Positions 1 to 8,664 are shown, counted from the first letter of the stretch. The stretch is DNA of 64,000 bases from Rhodopseudomonas julia (GCF_030813515.1 NZ_JAUSUK010000001.1:1907394-1971393), one strand, 5' to 3'. The notes: generated by a model from the letters alone, not told the origin. Translations and numbers: made by a program.

Positions 1-1
1 T

Positions 2-295
2 CTTGAGAGCCACGGTCTGACGGTGACCAATCTGCGTGGGCTCGGGCTTTCCGGAAAGGCGATCCGCGAAGTGCCGCCGGAACGTGTGAAGGAGCTGGTG
101 CGCGATGCCGATACGCCGGACAGCGAGGCGATTTTCGTCAGTTGCACCGATCTGCGCGCCCTTGAGGTCGCCGAGGAGCTCGAACATGAACGCGGCAAGC
201 CCGTCTTGACGAGCAATCAGGTCACGTTGTGGGGTATCCGCAATGCTCTCGGCGGAATTCCCGCGGTCACAGGTTACGGGAAACTGCTCGCATGA
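2..295 (+). CDS. Asp/Glu racemase or maleate cis-trans isomerase family protein (3' end only)
   Basis: This is the C-terminal end of a gene that begins before the window; the frame is open from base 2. The motif VSCTDLRALEVAEELE, followed by KPVLTSNQVTLWGI, matches the second catalytic-cysteine region of the maleate isomerase / arylmalonate decarboxylase / Asp-Glu racemase superfamily. The Cys in SCTD would be the second catalytic thiol; the first lies outside the window. The stop overlaps the start of the next gene (ATGA), which indicates one operon with translational coupling. The substrate cannot be told from this fragment. Confidence 0.8.
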   Translation, partial: LESHGLTVTNLRGLGLSGKAIREVPPERVKELVRDADTPDSEAIFVSCTDLRALEVAEELEHERGKPVLTSNQVTLWGIRNALGGIPAVTGYGKLLA

Positions 296-1392
296 CGCTC
301 AACCCGCAAAGCGCTGAGATGGCTTCAACGCGCCTTTACGAAGCCGAGACCTCGCCGGACCTGATCGCTGCGCGCTACGGACTTTCCCGCGAGGCGGTCA
401 TCGACTTCTCCCTCAACGTCAATCCTTTCGGCCCGCCGCCCTCCGCCGTCGAGGCTGCCCGCAGCGCCTGCGGCACCATTCATCTCTATCCCGACCTCAA
501 TTATTCAGAATTGCGGCGGGCGCTTGCCGCGCGCCATCAAGTCGATGAGGCGATGTTCTTCTTCGGCGCCGGGCTCGATGACGTCATCAAGCTCATTTTG
601 CAGGCCTGGACGAGCGCGGGCGACGACGTCCTCGTGCATCTGCCGACGTTTCCGCGTTACGAGCTCGAAGCCTCCCTGCGCGGCTGTCGGATCGTGGCGG
701 TCGAAAACACCGAGCCGGAGCTGATCGATGCGGGGCGGATTGAAACCACGCTCGTGGCGCACCGGCCGGCGCTTGCCTTCATCTGTTCGCCGAACAACCC
801 GACCGGGGCCCGCCTCACCCGGGGCGAGATCGCAGGGCTCGCAGAGGCGGCGCCGGAGACCATTCTGGTTGTCGACGAAGCCTTGATCAATCCGGCGGAG
901 GAGGGGGCAGTCGGCCTCGTCTCAAGCCACCGCAACGTGGTCATCCTGCGGACCTTCTCCAAATATTTCGGCATCGCCGGCATGCGCGTCGGTTATGCAA
1001 TCGCGCGCCCCGATCTGGTTGCCGTCGCCGAGGTCGGGCGACCGCCGTTCAACCTCGCTTTGCCGTCGCTCGACGCGGCGATTGCGGCCCTTTCAGATCG
1101 CGAGTTCCTGGCTCGTTGCAAGGCGATATTCGCCGAAGAGTTCGCGCATTTCCTGACGGAGATCGCGACCGACCCGCGCCTTAAGGTGCGGGGGCATAAC
1201 GCCAATATGATCCTCCTCGATCTCGGCGGCCGCCATCCAGGCGAAGCGGCCGAAAACCTCGCGCGCCGCGGCCTTATCGTCGCCGACGCAACTTCCTTTC
1301 ACGGGCTTGAAAACGATCATGTCCTGCGCATCTCGCTGCGCTCACGGGCGGATAACGACAAGCTCATCAAGGCCTTGAAGGAGCTCTCATGA
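292..1392 (+). CDS. PLP-dependent class I/II aminotransferase, HisC/CobD-like
   Basis: A 366-residue fold-type I PLP enzyme. SPNNPTG (166-172), VVDEA with the pyridine-nitrogen Asp at 195, and TFSKYFG with the Schiff-base Lys at 224, followed by GMRVGY, are the classical landmarks of the histidinol-phosphate aminotransferase group. The N-terminal segment (IDFSLNVNPFGPP) resembles threonine-phosphate decarboxylase CobD as much as HisC, so a decarboxylase is possible. The ATG at 292 overlaps the upstream stop and is preferred to an in-frame start further upstream that would lie inside the previous gene. Its place in an operon with an importer and a racemase-like gene suggests it acts on an imported amino compound rather than in histidine synthesis. 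That role is inference. Confidence 0.8.
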   Translation: MTLNPQSAEMASTRLYEAETSPDLIAARYGLSREAVIDFSLNVNPFGPPPSAVEAARSACGTIHLYPDLNYSELRRALAARHQVDEAMFFFGAGLDDVIKLILQAWTSAGDDVLVHLPTFPRYELEASLRGCRIVAVENTEPELIDAGRIETTLVAHRPALAFICSPNNPTGARLTRGEIAGLAEAAPETILVVDEALINPAEEGAVGLVSSHRNVVILRTFSKYFGIAGMRVGYAIARPDLVAVAEVGRPPFNLALPSLDAAIAALSDREFLARCKAIFAEEFAHFLTEIATDPRLKVRGHNANMILLDLGGRHPGEAAENLARRGLIVADATSFHGLENDHVLRISLRSRADNDKLIKALKELS

Positions 1393-2183
1393 CCGCCTCG
1401 TCGGGACAGGCCGAGAAAAAGGGGCGGGGCAAGGCACGCCTGCCCTTCGACAGCCTCATTTTGTGCCTCGCCGTCGTCCTCGCCTGGCAGGCCGTGACGT
1501 ATTTCGGCGATGTTCCCGCCTATCTCCTGCCGCCGCCTTCGGCGATCGCGGAGCGGATCTACTCCGATTTCGGATTGCTTTTCAGCCATTCGCTGGTCAC
1601 CGCCAAAGAAGTCTTGATCGGCTTCCTGCTGTCGATCGTGATCAGCGTGCCGCTTGCCGCGATCCTGGCGCAGTTCCCTCTGGTCGAGCGGATGCTCTAT
1701 CCGCTTCTGGTCGCCTCGCAGACTGTGCCGAAAGTGGCGATCGCGCCGCTGCTCGTCGTCTGGTTCGGCTTCGGGCTGTTTCCCAAGATCCTGATTGCCT
1801 TCCTCATCTGTTTTTTCCCGATCCTGGTCGATTCTCTCGTCGGCTTTCGCTCCATGCCCAAGGAAATCGCCTGGCTCGCCCGTTCCACCGGAGCGTCGCG
1901 CTGGAAGGTCTTCATGCATTTCCAGGTGCCGGCAGCCCTGCCGAACATCTTCGCTGGCGTGAAGGTCGCTTCGACACTCGCCATCGTCGGGGCCATCGTC
2001 GGAGAGTTCGTCGCCGCCGACAGCGGGCTCGGCTATCAGCTGATCGTGGCAAACGGCTCTCTCGACGTGACGCTCTCCTTCAGCATCCTGATTGTCCTGA
2101 GCGTCATGGGGATGCTGTTGTTTGCCCTCGTCGATCTCGCCGAGCGCCTGGCGCTCCCCTGGCATGTCTCGCAGCGCGCGTGA
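1389..2183 (+). CDS. ABC transporter permease, NitT/TauT (SsuC-like) family
   Basis: A 264-residue inner-membrane permease with the usual six or so hydrophobic helices. It shows the binding-protein-dependent transport signature EIAWLARSTGASRWKVF, the EAA loop that docks the ATPase. The start overlaps the aminotransferase stop as ATGA. Together with the following ATPase and periplasmic binding protein it forms a complete importer of the nitrate/taurine/sulfonate/thiamine-precursor class. The family does not fix the substrate. Confidence 0.9.
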   Translation: MTASSGQAEKKGRGKARLPFDSLILCLAVVLAWQAVTYFGDVPAYLLPPPSAIAERIYSDFGLLFSHSLVTAKEVLIGFLLSIVISVPLAAILAQFPLVERMLYPLLVASQTVPKVAIAPLLVVWFGFGLFPKILIAFLICFFPILVDSLVGFRSMPKEIAWLARSTGASRWKVFMHFQVPAALPNIFAGVKVASTLAIVGAIVGEFVAADSGLGYQLIVANGSLDVTLSFSILIVLSVMGMLLFALVDLAERLALPWHVSQRA

Positions 2184-2196
2184 GGAGACGGTAGCG

Positions 2197-2973
2197 ATGG
2201 AACCCGCCCTCGATTTCGCCGGCGTCAAAAAGACTTTCACGACGTCGAGCGGCCCGGTGACGGCTCTCGACGATGTCAGCTTCTCAATCGCCGATGGCGA
2301 GTTTTTCGCCGTCCTTGGGCCGAGCGGATGTGGCAAGAGTACACTCCTGTCTCTCGCCGCGGGATTGGAGCGACCGAGCTCAGGGACCGTCAAGACGGCG
2401 GGCCGCGTGATCGATCGGGCCGTCACCGACATCGGGATCGTCTTCCAGACCGATGCGTTGCTCGATTGGCGGAGCGTCCTTCAGAATGTGATGATCCAGC
2501 CGCAGATGCGCGGCCTCAAGACAAGCGAGTATGAGGGCAAGGCACGCGAGCTCCTGGAGCTTGTCGGGCTTGCGGGCTTTGAAGAGAAATATCCCTACGA
2601 GCTCTCAGGCGGTATGCGCCAGCGCGTCTCGATCTGCCGAGCGCTCGTGCACAATCCTTCGCTTCTTCTGATGGACGAGCCTTTCGGGGCGCTCGACGCA
2701 TTGACCCGCGAACAGATGGTGATGGAGCTACATCACATCTGGCTTCGCACCCACAAAAGCGTGATGTTTGTGACGCACGACATTCAGGAGGCGGTCCTTT
2801 TGGCACAGCGTGTGCTGGTCATGACGCCGCGACCTGGCAAAATTGCCGAGATCATCGAGGTGGATCTCCCTCTCCAACGGACACCAGATATCATGGAGAG
2901 CGAGAAGTTCACGCAGAAAGTCGCCCATATCCGCCACCTCTTCGAGGCACATGGTGTGCTGAAGAAGTACTGA
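2197..2973 (+). CDS. ABC transporter ATP-binding protein, NitT/TauT (SsuB-like) family
   Basis: A 258-residue ABC ATPase. It has Walker A GPSGCGKST (41-49), signature LSGGM (136-140), Walker B LLLMDEP (157-162) and the switch His in FVTHDIQEAV (194). I chose the ATG at 2197 because GAGGAG lies just upstream at 2182-2187; an upstream in-frame ATG at 2122 would run deep into the permease gene. It energises the importer whose permease precedes it and whose binding protein follows. Confidence 0.92.
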   Translation: MEPALDFAGVKKTFTTSSGPVTALDDVSFSIADGEFFAVLGPSGCGKSTLLSLAAGLERPSSGTVKTAGRVIDRAVTDIGIVFQTDALLDWRSVLQNVMIQPQMRGLKTSEYEGKARELLELVGLAGFEEKYPYELSGGMRQRVSICRALVHNPSLLLMDEPFGALDALTREQMVMELHHIWLRTHKSVMFVTHDIQEAVLLAQRVLVMTPRPGKIAEIIEVDLPLQRTPDIMESEKFTQKVAHIRHLFEAHGVLKKY

Positions 2974-2991
2974 TATTTGGAGAAGGATCGA

Positions 2992-4002
2992 ATGAAACTC
3001 ACGCGACGCACTCTTCTTGTCTGCGCGACAGCGCTCGGATTGACCCTTCCCGCCGGGATGACAGAGGCCCTGGCGCAGGACAAAGACCTTAAGAAGGTCA
3101 CCGTCCGTCTCGCCTTCAACTACAACGGCCACCGTTCGCCCTACCTTCTGGGAGTCGATAAGGGCTTCTACGAGGAAGAAGGCCTCGATGTCGAAGTCCT
3201 CGAAGGCAAGGGCGTGACGTCGTCCATGCAGCTTGTGGCCAACAAGCAGGACACTTTTGCCATCATCGATCCGCCCTCGCTGATGCTCGGTGCGGCGCAG
3301 GGCATGCCGCTGCGCATCGTGGCGCAGCTCTACCAGGTGAGCCCCAATGCGGTGATCAGCTGGAAGGAAGAGAACATCAAGAAGCCTGCCGATCTCGTCG
3401 GCAAGACCGTCGCCACATTGCAGGGCGACACGACCACGACCATGCTCTATGCGCTTCTCGCCCGTAACGATGTCGAGCGGAACGACGTCAAGATCGTGGC
3501 GACCGATGGCGGCACCCGCAACCAGACCTTCCTGGCGAAGCGCGCCGCGGCGCTCACCGGGTTTTCCAACGATTCCTATCTCGGCATGAAGGCGACCACC
3601 GAAGGTGACGTCGATTACTTCATGTATTCCGATTTCGGTATCGACACGATGGGTGATGCCCTTGCCGCCAATACCGATACGATCGAAGAGGACCCGGAGA
3701 TGATCGCCGCCTTCGTCAAGGCGACCTTGCGTTCCTACGCCTACGCGCTGGAGCATCCGGAAGAGGCGATCGATTCCCTGATCAAGCGTTCTCCGACCCG
3801 CGACAAGGATGTGGCGGTGGAGAAGCTCAAGGCAACGGCTGAGCTGATGACTTCCGATGTGACCGACGAACACGGCATCGGCTACTCCGATAAGGCACGC
3901 TTCGAACAGACGCAGGAGCTGATGGCGGAATTCGGTGGGCTGACCAAGACGGTGGACGATGTCTCGGTCTATTACACCAATGATTTCCTCCCCAAGAACT
4001 GA
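2992..4002 (+). CDS. ABC transporter substrate-binding protein, NMT1/THI5-like
   Basis: A 336-residue periplasmic binding protein. The N-terminus is a twin-arginine-like signal (MKLTRRTLLV) with probable cleavage after EALA at about residue 28. The mature part has the NMT1/SsuA fold pattern: VRLAFNYNGHRSPYLLGVDKG, then VANKQDTFAIIDPPS and PADLVGKTVATLQGD. The ATG at 2992 is preceded by GGAGAAGGA and is preferred to a TTG at 2977. It completes the importer begun at 1389. Members bind pyrimidine precursors, sulfonates, nitrate, aromatic acids or other small ligands, and I cannot tell which here. Confidence 0.88.
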   Translation: MKLTRRTLLVCATALGLTLPAGMTEALAQDKDLKKVTVRLAFNYNGHRSPYLLGVDKGFYEEEGLDVEVLEGKGVTSSMQLVANKQDTFAIIDPPSLMLGAAQGMPLRIVAQLYQVSPNAVISWKEENIKKPADLVGKTVATLQGDTTTTMLYALLARNDVERNDVKIVATDGGTRNQTFLAKRAAALTGFSNDSYLGMKATTEGDVDYFMYSDFGIDTMGDALAANTDTIEEDPEMIAAFVKATLRSYAYALEHPEEAIDSLIKRSPTRDKDVAVEKLKATAELMTSDVTDEHGIGYSDKARFEQTQELMAEFGGLTKTVDDVSVYYTNDFLPKN

Positions 4003-4021
4003 AAGAGGTAGGTAAGTTCTC

Positions 4022-4603
4022 GTGCGCAAGCGTCTCGTCGTCGGTATCAGTGGTGCGTCAGGTGTCATTTACGGGGTTCGGGCTCTCGACCTGCTTCGGG
4101 AGCTCGACGTCGAGGTGCACCTGGTGATGACCAAATCGGCCCAGATCACGCTCGCGCACGAAACCGACCTGAAAGTGGCCGATGTCCACGCCCGCGCCGA
4201 TGTCGTCTACAAGCCTGAAGACATCGGCGCGGCCATCGCCAGCGGTTCATTTCGCACGGAGGGCATGCTCGTGGCGCCGTGTTCCATCCGCAGCCTCTCC
4301 GAAATTGCCTGGGGTGTCACGGCGGGGCTTTTGAGCCGGGCGGCCGATGTCGTCTTGAAGGATCGCAGACGGCTCGTCCTCATGGTCCGCGAGACGCCTT
4401 TGCATCTGGGGCATCTGCGCGCCATGATCCAGGCGACGGAAGCCGGTGCCATCATTATGCCTCCGGTGCCGGCCTTCTATGCCAAGCCGCGATCGCTCGA
4501 CGATATGGTCGAACAAAGTGTGGCGCGCGCTCTCGATCTCCTCGGCATCGACAGCGACAGGGTTCGCCGCTGGGGCGAGCCGACCGCGACGGCCGAGGCC
4601 TGA
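4022..4603 (+). CDS. UbiX-type flavin prenyltransferase
   Basis: A 193-residue flavoprotein of the UbiX/Pad1 family. GISGASGVIYG (8-18) is the FMN-binding motif, and the central MVAPCSIRSLSEIAWG and C-terminal KDRRRLVLMVRETPLH segments are the family signatures for prenyl-phosphate and FMN binding. UbiX makes prenylated FMN, the cofactor of UbiD-type decarboxylases. No UbiD partner is visible in the window, so one may lie upstream of base 1 or elsewhere. The start is GTG with a GAGGTAGG ribosome site. It sits 19 bp after the binding-protein gene in the same operon. Confidence 0.9.
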   Translation: MRKRLVVGISGASGVIYGVRALDLLRELDVEVHLVMTKSAQITLAHETDLKVADVHARADVVYKPEDIGAAIASGSFRTEGMLVAPCSIRSLSEIAWGVTAGLLSRAADVVLKDRRRLVLMVRETPLHLGHLRAMIQATEAGAIIMPPVPAFYAKPRSLDDMVEQSVARALDLLGIDSDRVRRWGEPTATAEA

Positions 4604-5089
4604 ATGGCGGATGTCGGCGGTGAACGAGGAAATGCCGAGCCCCGCCTGTTGGCACAGACGGCTCTCCCCGACCAGCGCATCAACGAATTTCTCGTGTCGC
4701 ATCACGTCCTCGCGCTTGCCTGTGCTGACGGACAGGATGTTTGGGCGGCGAACTGCTTCTATCTATGGCTGCCGCAGTCAGCCTCTTTCGTGATTCTGAC
4801 AGATGGCTCGACCCGTCATGCGGAGATGATGCTCGCACGACGCCAGGTGGCGGGCTGCGTCGCGGGGCAGCCGGAGAAGGTCGAGGACATCAAGGGCGTC
4901 CAGTTCTCGGCGAGGACGACGCGCCTCCCCGACGCGGCCGCCCCTTCTGTGCGGACGCTCTATGAGGAGCGGTTCCCGGTTGCGAGCAAGATGCCGGCGC
5001 CGGTCTGGCTCCTGGAGGCGGATTTCCTCAAATACACCGACAACAGTCTTGGCTTTGGCACGAAAATCCTCTGGAGCCGTCAAGACTGA
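4604..5089 (+). CDS. YhbP-like FMN-binding split-barrel protein
   Basis: A 161-residue protein that starts immediately after the UbiX stop codon. The sequence (VLALACADGQDVWAANCFYLW, then LTDGSTRHAEMM and RRQVAGCVAGQP) follows the pyridoxamine-oxidase-like split barrel of the YhbP/UPF0306 family, thought to bind FMN or a related flavin. In this position it could handle, protect or reduce the flavin made by the UbiX protein, but no activity is known to me for the family. It is the last gene of the operon. Confidence 0.7.
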   Translation: MADVGGERGNAEPRLLAQTALPDQRINEFLVSHHVLALACADGQDVWAANCFYLWLPQSASFVILTDGSTRHAEMMLARRQVAGCVAGQPEKVEDIKGVQFSARTTRLPDAAAPSVRTLYEERFPVASKMPAPVWLLEADFLKYTDNSLGFGTKILWSRQD

Positions 5090-5623
5090 GCGGCTCGACG
5101 GAGACGAGATGTCCGTCCAGAGCTTTTCCCAGAGCAAACGCCTCCGGTGCGACGCTTGAAAGTGGCACATTCGTGCTGGCGTCTCCGGCTTCTCTTGTGA
5201 GCGCCATAAAACAGGCCTGTCGGACAGGTTCGTGTTGATCTCCGCCTGCACCGAATGGTTGTGCATCGGGCCGAGCTGCGCCACCGGTGCGATGCGATGG
5301 TGCCGGCTCGTCGCGCTCAGGTTTCTGCTATCGTCTTTATTTTTAATAGAAATGACGGGCGAAACACCTCGCAGGGCCGGCTCTCTGCGACAATAGACTC
5401 ATAGTCGGCCTGCGACCCTGGGTTTATATATTTCCGCCAGTTGCAGCAGGCAGTGCCCATGCGGCCGCGAGAAATCGCCGTGGCGTTGATGCCTCATGTT
5501 TGTTTTGTCTCTTCGGCGATGCATTTTAAAATATAGAACGTGGCGTGTGCTGCCTGCATAATGAAACAAAAATCACTTATCTTGTTGTCTGAGAGAATTG
5601 ATTAGCCGAGGGGTCATCTGTGT
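5090..5623. other. 534-bp intergenic region, AT-richer than its surroundings
   Basis: No convincing gene. AT-rich patches occur near 5336-5351, 5422-5435 and 5522-5538, against a GC-rich background. A 10-bp perfect palindrome (ACAGGCCTGT, 5211-5220) overlaps a second inverted repeat, CCTGTC-G-GACAGG (5216-5228). These could be part of a terminator or attenuator after the operon, but no T-run follows. The promoter of the aldo/keto reductase must lie toward the right end; I could not identify it with confidence. Confidence 0.5.
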
Positions 5624-6634
5624 ATGCAGCAGAGAAAGCTTGGGCGCTATTCCGTATCGGCTGTTGGTCTTGGCTGTATGAGCATCTCGCATGCCTACGG
5701 TACGCCATTGGCGCGTGCGGAGGCTGAATGTCTCCTCAATCAAGCTCTGGAGTGTGGATATAGTCTCCTGGACACTGCGGTGATCTACGGATACGGAGCG
5801 AATGAATCTCTGATCGGCGAGGCCCTCAATGGCCGTCGGGACGAGTTTGTGCTCGCCAGCAAATGTGGCATCTTCCGTGCCGATGATGGGAGCCGTGTGA
5901 TCGACAATCGCCCGGAGCGGTTGAAGCGCGCTTGCGAAGATAGTCTGAAGCGCCTCAAGACGGATGTCATCGACCTCTATTATCTGCACCGCTGGGACAA
6001 GGTGGTGCCGATTGAGGAGAGCGTGGGGGCGCTATCGGAGCTTGTCCAGGAAGGCAAGATCAAGGCGATCGGCCTGTCGGAAGTCTCGGTGCCCACTCTG
6101 GTCAGAGCGCATGCGACCCATCCGATTTCTGCCGTCCAAAGCGAGTACTCGCTTTTCACACGCAACCCGGAAATCGCGATGCTGGCGGCCTGCCGGCAGC
6201 TCGACATCACCTTCGTTGCCTTTTCACCCCTGGCGCGTGGCCTGTTGAGCGGCCAGCTGCGCGACCCCTCGAAACTCAAGCCGGGGGATCTGCGCCGCAA
6301 TATGCCGAGATTCCAAGGCAGCAATTTCGTCGCGAATATGCAGCTCGTCGATGGGCTCAAGGAAATTGCCAGTGATGCCGGCTGCACGATGGCGCAGGTC
6401 GCTCTGGCGTGGCTTCTTGCCAAGGGGGACGATATCATCCCGATCCCGGGCACAACCTCTGGAGCGCACCTTCGCGAGAATGCCGAGGCGGCGGATATCG
6501 TCCTGCCTGCCGGAGCGCTTCCACGCCTTGATGCCCTGATCAACGAGAAGACAGTAAGCGGCGCGCGTTACAGCCCCGCCATCCAAAGTGAGATCGATAC
6601 CGAGGAATTTGGCGCCTCATGCGGGGCGGTCTAG
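5624..6634 (+). CDS. Aldo/keto reductase
   Basis: A 336-residue NADPH-dependent oxidoreductase of the aldo/keto reductase superfamily. The catalytic tetrad is visible: Asp50 (SLLDTA), Tyr55 (VIYGYG), Lys80 (ASKCGI) and His122 (YYLHRWD). The C-terminal IPIPGTTSGAHLRENAEAADI motif contacts the NADP phosphate. It resembles the YajO/IolS-type general reductases, so the physiological carbonyl substrate cannot be given. It is a single gene with its own 5' region and appears slightly AT-richer than most of the window. Confidence 0.9.
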   Translation: MQQRKLGRYSVSAVGLGCMSISHAYGTPLARAEAECLLNQALECGYSLLDTAVIYGYGANESLIGEALNGRRDEFVLASKCGIFRADDGSRVIDNRPERLKRACEDSLKRLKTDVIDLYYLHRWDKVVPIEESVGALSELVQEGKIKAIGLSEVSVPTLVRAHATHPISAVQSEYSLFTRNPEIAMLAACRQLDITFVAFSPLARGLLSGQLRDPSKLKPGDLRRNMPRFQGSNFVANMQLVDGLKEIASDAGCTMAQVALAWLLAKGDDIIPIPGTTSGAHLRENAEAADIVLPAGALPRLDALINEKTVSGARYSPAIQSEIDTEEFGASCGAV

Positions 6635-6875
6635 AGCCTCTGGCCTTCACTCGTTCGCATGCGGACGTTGGCGGGAGATGTCGGCGGCGCGGTTTTTGCT
6701 CGCCGCTGCCGTCGTCGTTGAATGCGGTCTGCTTTGCGATGTCATAAGCGGCGCAAACGAAACCTCTGTGTGACGCGCACGGCCAAGTCCAGCCCCCGCA
6801 TTCCAGGCACAAAGAGGAAGCCGGAGCGGCTGCGCTCGCGGCCGTCATGCTTCGGGGGCAGGAGGGCAGGGCTCG

Positions 6876-7460
6876 ATGTACCGGCTGCGCTTATGGTCCG
6901 TGCGCCATTCCAGAGGTCTGGAGCGGCTTTACAAATGGGTCGAGGGCACCATGGTCGCCTTCGATCCGGTGTTTTCTCGGCTCGGTTACGACCGTGTCGA
7001 GCGCCCGATCGCGTTCGTCGAGCGCAACGTTAAGGGGCTGCTCTTCGATTGCGAGATGTGCGGCCAATGCGTGCTGTCGTCGACTGGCATGTCCTGTCCG
7101 ATGAACTGCCCCAAACAGCTTCGCAATGGACCATGCGGAGGTGTCAGGCCGGGCGGCTTCTGCGAGGTGCGGCCATGGATGCGCTGCGTTTGGGTGGATG
7201 CCTGGAACGGTGCACAGACGATGCGCAACGGCGCGTGGATCGAAGAGGTCCTGCCGCCCGTCGATCGCAGCCTTAAAGGCTCGTCCTCATGGCTCCGCGT
7301 TGCGCGCGAGAAAGCGGCAGCGCGTAGAGCGGTGCCGGTGCGAAGCCGGGCGCGGGCCATCGTCGCCCGAGCCTTTGCCGGCGCCCGACGCAACGAACCT
7401 GCCTCCGCACCTCTGGCCGAGGAGCCGAAGAGCGCAGTCAATCAGGAGGCGCAGCGGTGA
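6876..7460 (+). CDS. MetV-like methylenetetrahydrofolate reductase C-terminal-type cysteine-rich protein
   Basis: A 194-residue protein with eight cysteines between residues 59 and 104 (CEMCGQC, MSCPMNCPK, NGPCGGVRPGGFC, MRC). This is the pattern of the 'MTHFR C-terminal' family, whose members act as the metal- or iron-sulfur-binding MetV partner of MetF in acetogens. The C-terminal 60 residues are basic and Ala-rich. A clear GGAGGG site at 6861-6866 supports the ATG at 6876. The stop overlaps the next gene, a MetF-like reductase, as GTGA, so the two are coupled and probably form one enzyme that interconverts methylene- and methyl-tetrahydrofolate. Confidence 0.8.
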   Translation: MYRLRLWSVRHSRGLERLYKWVEGTMVAFDPVFSRLGYDRVERPIAFVERNVKGLLFDCEMCGQCVLSSTGMSCPMNCPKQLRNGPCGGVRPGGFCEVRPWMRCVWVDAWNGAQTMRNGAWIEEVLPPVDRSLKGSSSWLRVAREKAAARRAVPVRSRARAIVARAFAGARRNEPASAPLAEEPKSAVNQEAQR

Positions 7461-8494
7461 GCGGATCGAGCGAGTTCACCCATCCGTTTCAGGCCTACGA
7501 GGCGCCGCCACCGGGGCATTCGTCCGGAAGTCGACTGGAGCGCGTCCTGCGGCAAGGCCGTTTTGCCGTGACTGCGGAACTGAACCCGCCAGATTCCGCC
7601 AATGCGGAGGATGTGTTCGAGGCGGCGCGCCCTCTTGCTGAAGTCGTCGATGCGATCAACGCGACCGACGCGTCCGGTGCCAATTGCCATATGTCGTCGA
7701 TCGGTATCTGCTCGCTTCTGACCCGGGCCGGCTATGGAACGATCTATCAGATCTCGTGCCGCGATCGGAATCGCATCGCCATCCAGGGCGATGTCCTCGG
7801 TGCCGCGGCGATGGGGGTCAAGAATGTTTTGTGTCTGACCGGCGACGGCGTCGGGGTTGGGGATCAGCCCGGGGCGAAGCCGGTTTTCGACCTCGATTCC
7901 ATCTCACTGTTGCGGGCGCTCAAGACGATGCGCGATGAGGGCGCGTTTTTGTCTGGCCGCAAGATCACCAGCCCTCCGCATCTGTTTCTCGGTGCGGCGG
8001 AAAACCCTTGCGTGCCGCCTCTCGAATGGCGGCCGGAACGACTGCGAAAAAAGATCGACGCCGGAGCGGAATATATCCAGACCAATTATATCTTCGACAT
8101 GCCGGTCTTCGAGGCCTTCATGGCGCGAGTGCGTGATCTCGGTCTCGACAAGAAGGTATTCATTCTCGCCGGTGTGGGTCCGCTTGCCTCGGCGCGTGCG
8201 GCGCGATGGATGCGCTCCAACGTCCCCGGTATCCATATCCCCGACCATGTAATCGAGCGCCTGGAGAAGGCCGAGAAGCCGGGCGAAGAGGGAAAGCGCT
8301 TGGCGATCGAGCTCATTCAGCAGATCCGTGAGATCAAAGGTGTCGCCGGGGTGCATGTCATGGCCTATCGCCGCGAACATCAGGTTTCCGACATCATTCT
8401 GGAATCGGGCGTCCTGAAGGGACGCAGGCCGGAGGGGGCGCGGCGGGCACGGGGAGTGCCGGGCTCAAGACACGGTAGGGGCTCCGGGGAATGA
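7457..8494 (+). CDS. Methylenetetrahydrofolate reductase, MetF-like catalytic subunit
   Basis: A 345-residue TIM-barrel flavoprotein. FAVTAELNPPDS, INATDASGANCHMSS, NVLCLTGDG and YIQTNYIFDMPVFEAFM are the FAD- and folate-binding segments of the MetF family. The GTG start at 7457 lies within the MetV-like stop and has AGGAGG just upstream. The last 25 or so residues (RPEGARRARG onward) are low-complexity and unlikely to be part of the fold. Pairing with a separate MetV-like protein differs from the stand-alone MetF used in methionine synthesis and suggests a role in one-carbon catabolism, for example oxidising methyl groups from demethylation. That is inference. Confidence 0.88.
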   Translation: MSGSSEFTHPFQAYEAPPPGHSSGSRLERVLRQGRFAVTAELNPPDSANAEDVFEAARPLAEVVDAINATDASGANCHMSSIGICSLLTRAGYGTIYQISCRDRNRIAIQGDVLGAAAMGVKNVLCLTGDGVGVGDQPGAKPVFDLDSISLLRALKTMRDEGAFLSGRKITSPPHLFLGAAENPCVPPLEWRPERLRKKIDAGAEYIQTNYIFDMPVFEAFMARVRDLGLDKKVFILAGVGPLASARAARWMRSNVPGIHIPDHVIERLEKAEKPGEEGKRLAIELIQQIREIKGVAGVHVMAYRREHQVSDIILESGVLKGRRPEGARRARGVPGSRHGRGSGE

Positions 8495-8615
8495 GGGCGT
8501 CTCTCCAACAATCGATGTGCGGCCGCCTTCTGGAGAGGCGCACTGATTGCCCGAGTCTCTACCTACCTCAAGGTGGGCGCTCCCGTCCGACACCATGTCG
8601 TCCCCACAACAAGAA

Positions 8616-8643
8616 ACGGGCGCAGCCTCGCGGCTGCGCCCGT
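8616..8643 (-). terminator. Rho-independent terminator of rpoH
   Basis: A 12-bp perfect stem (ACGGGCGCAGCC with its complement) closes a 4-base loop. Read on the minus strand it is followed by TTCTTGTT. It lies 21 bp downstream of the rpoH stop. Confidence 0.8.
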
Positions 8644-8664
8644 CATACCGTCGCCGCGCGCCCT

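Noticed and set aside
1317..2432. A 371-codon minus-strand frame across the ABC transporter genes
   Set aside because: Antisense shadow; low-complexity charged product and no conserved motifs.
5573..5989. A 138-codon minus-strand frame opposite the aldo/keto reductase start
   Set aside because: No ribosome site or recognisable domain, and it overlaps a well-supported gene.
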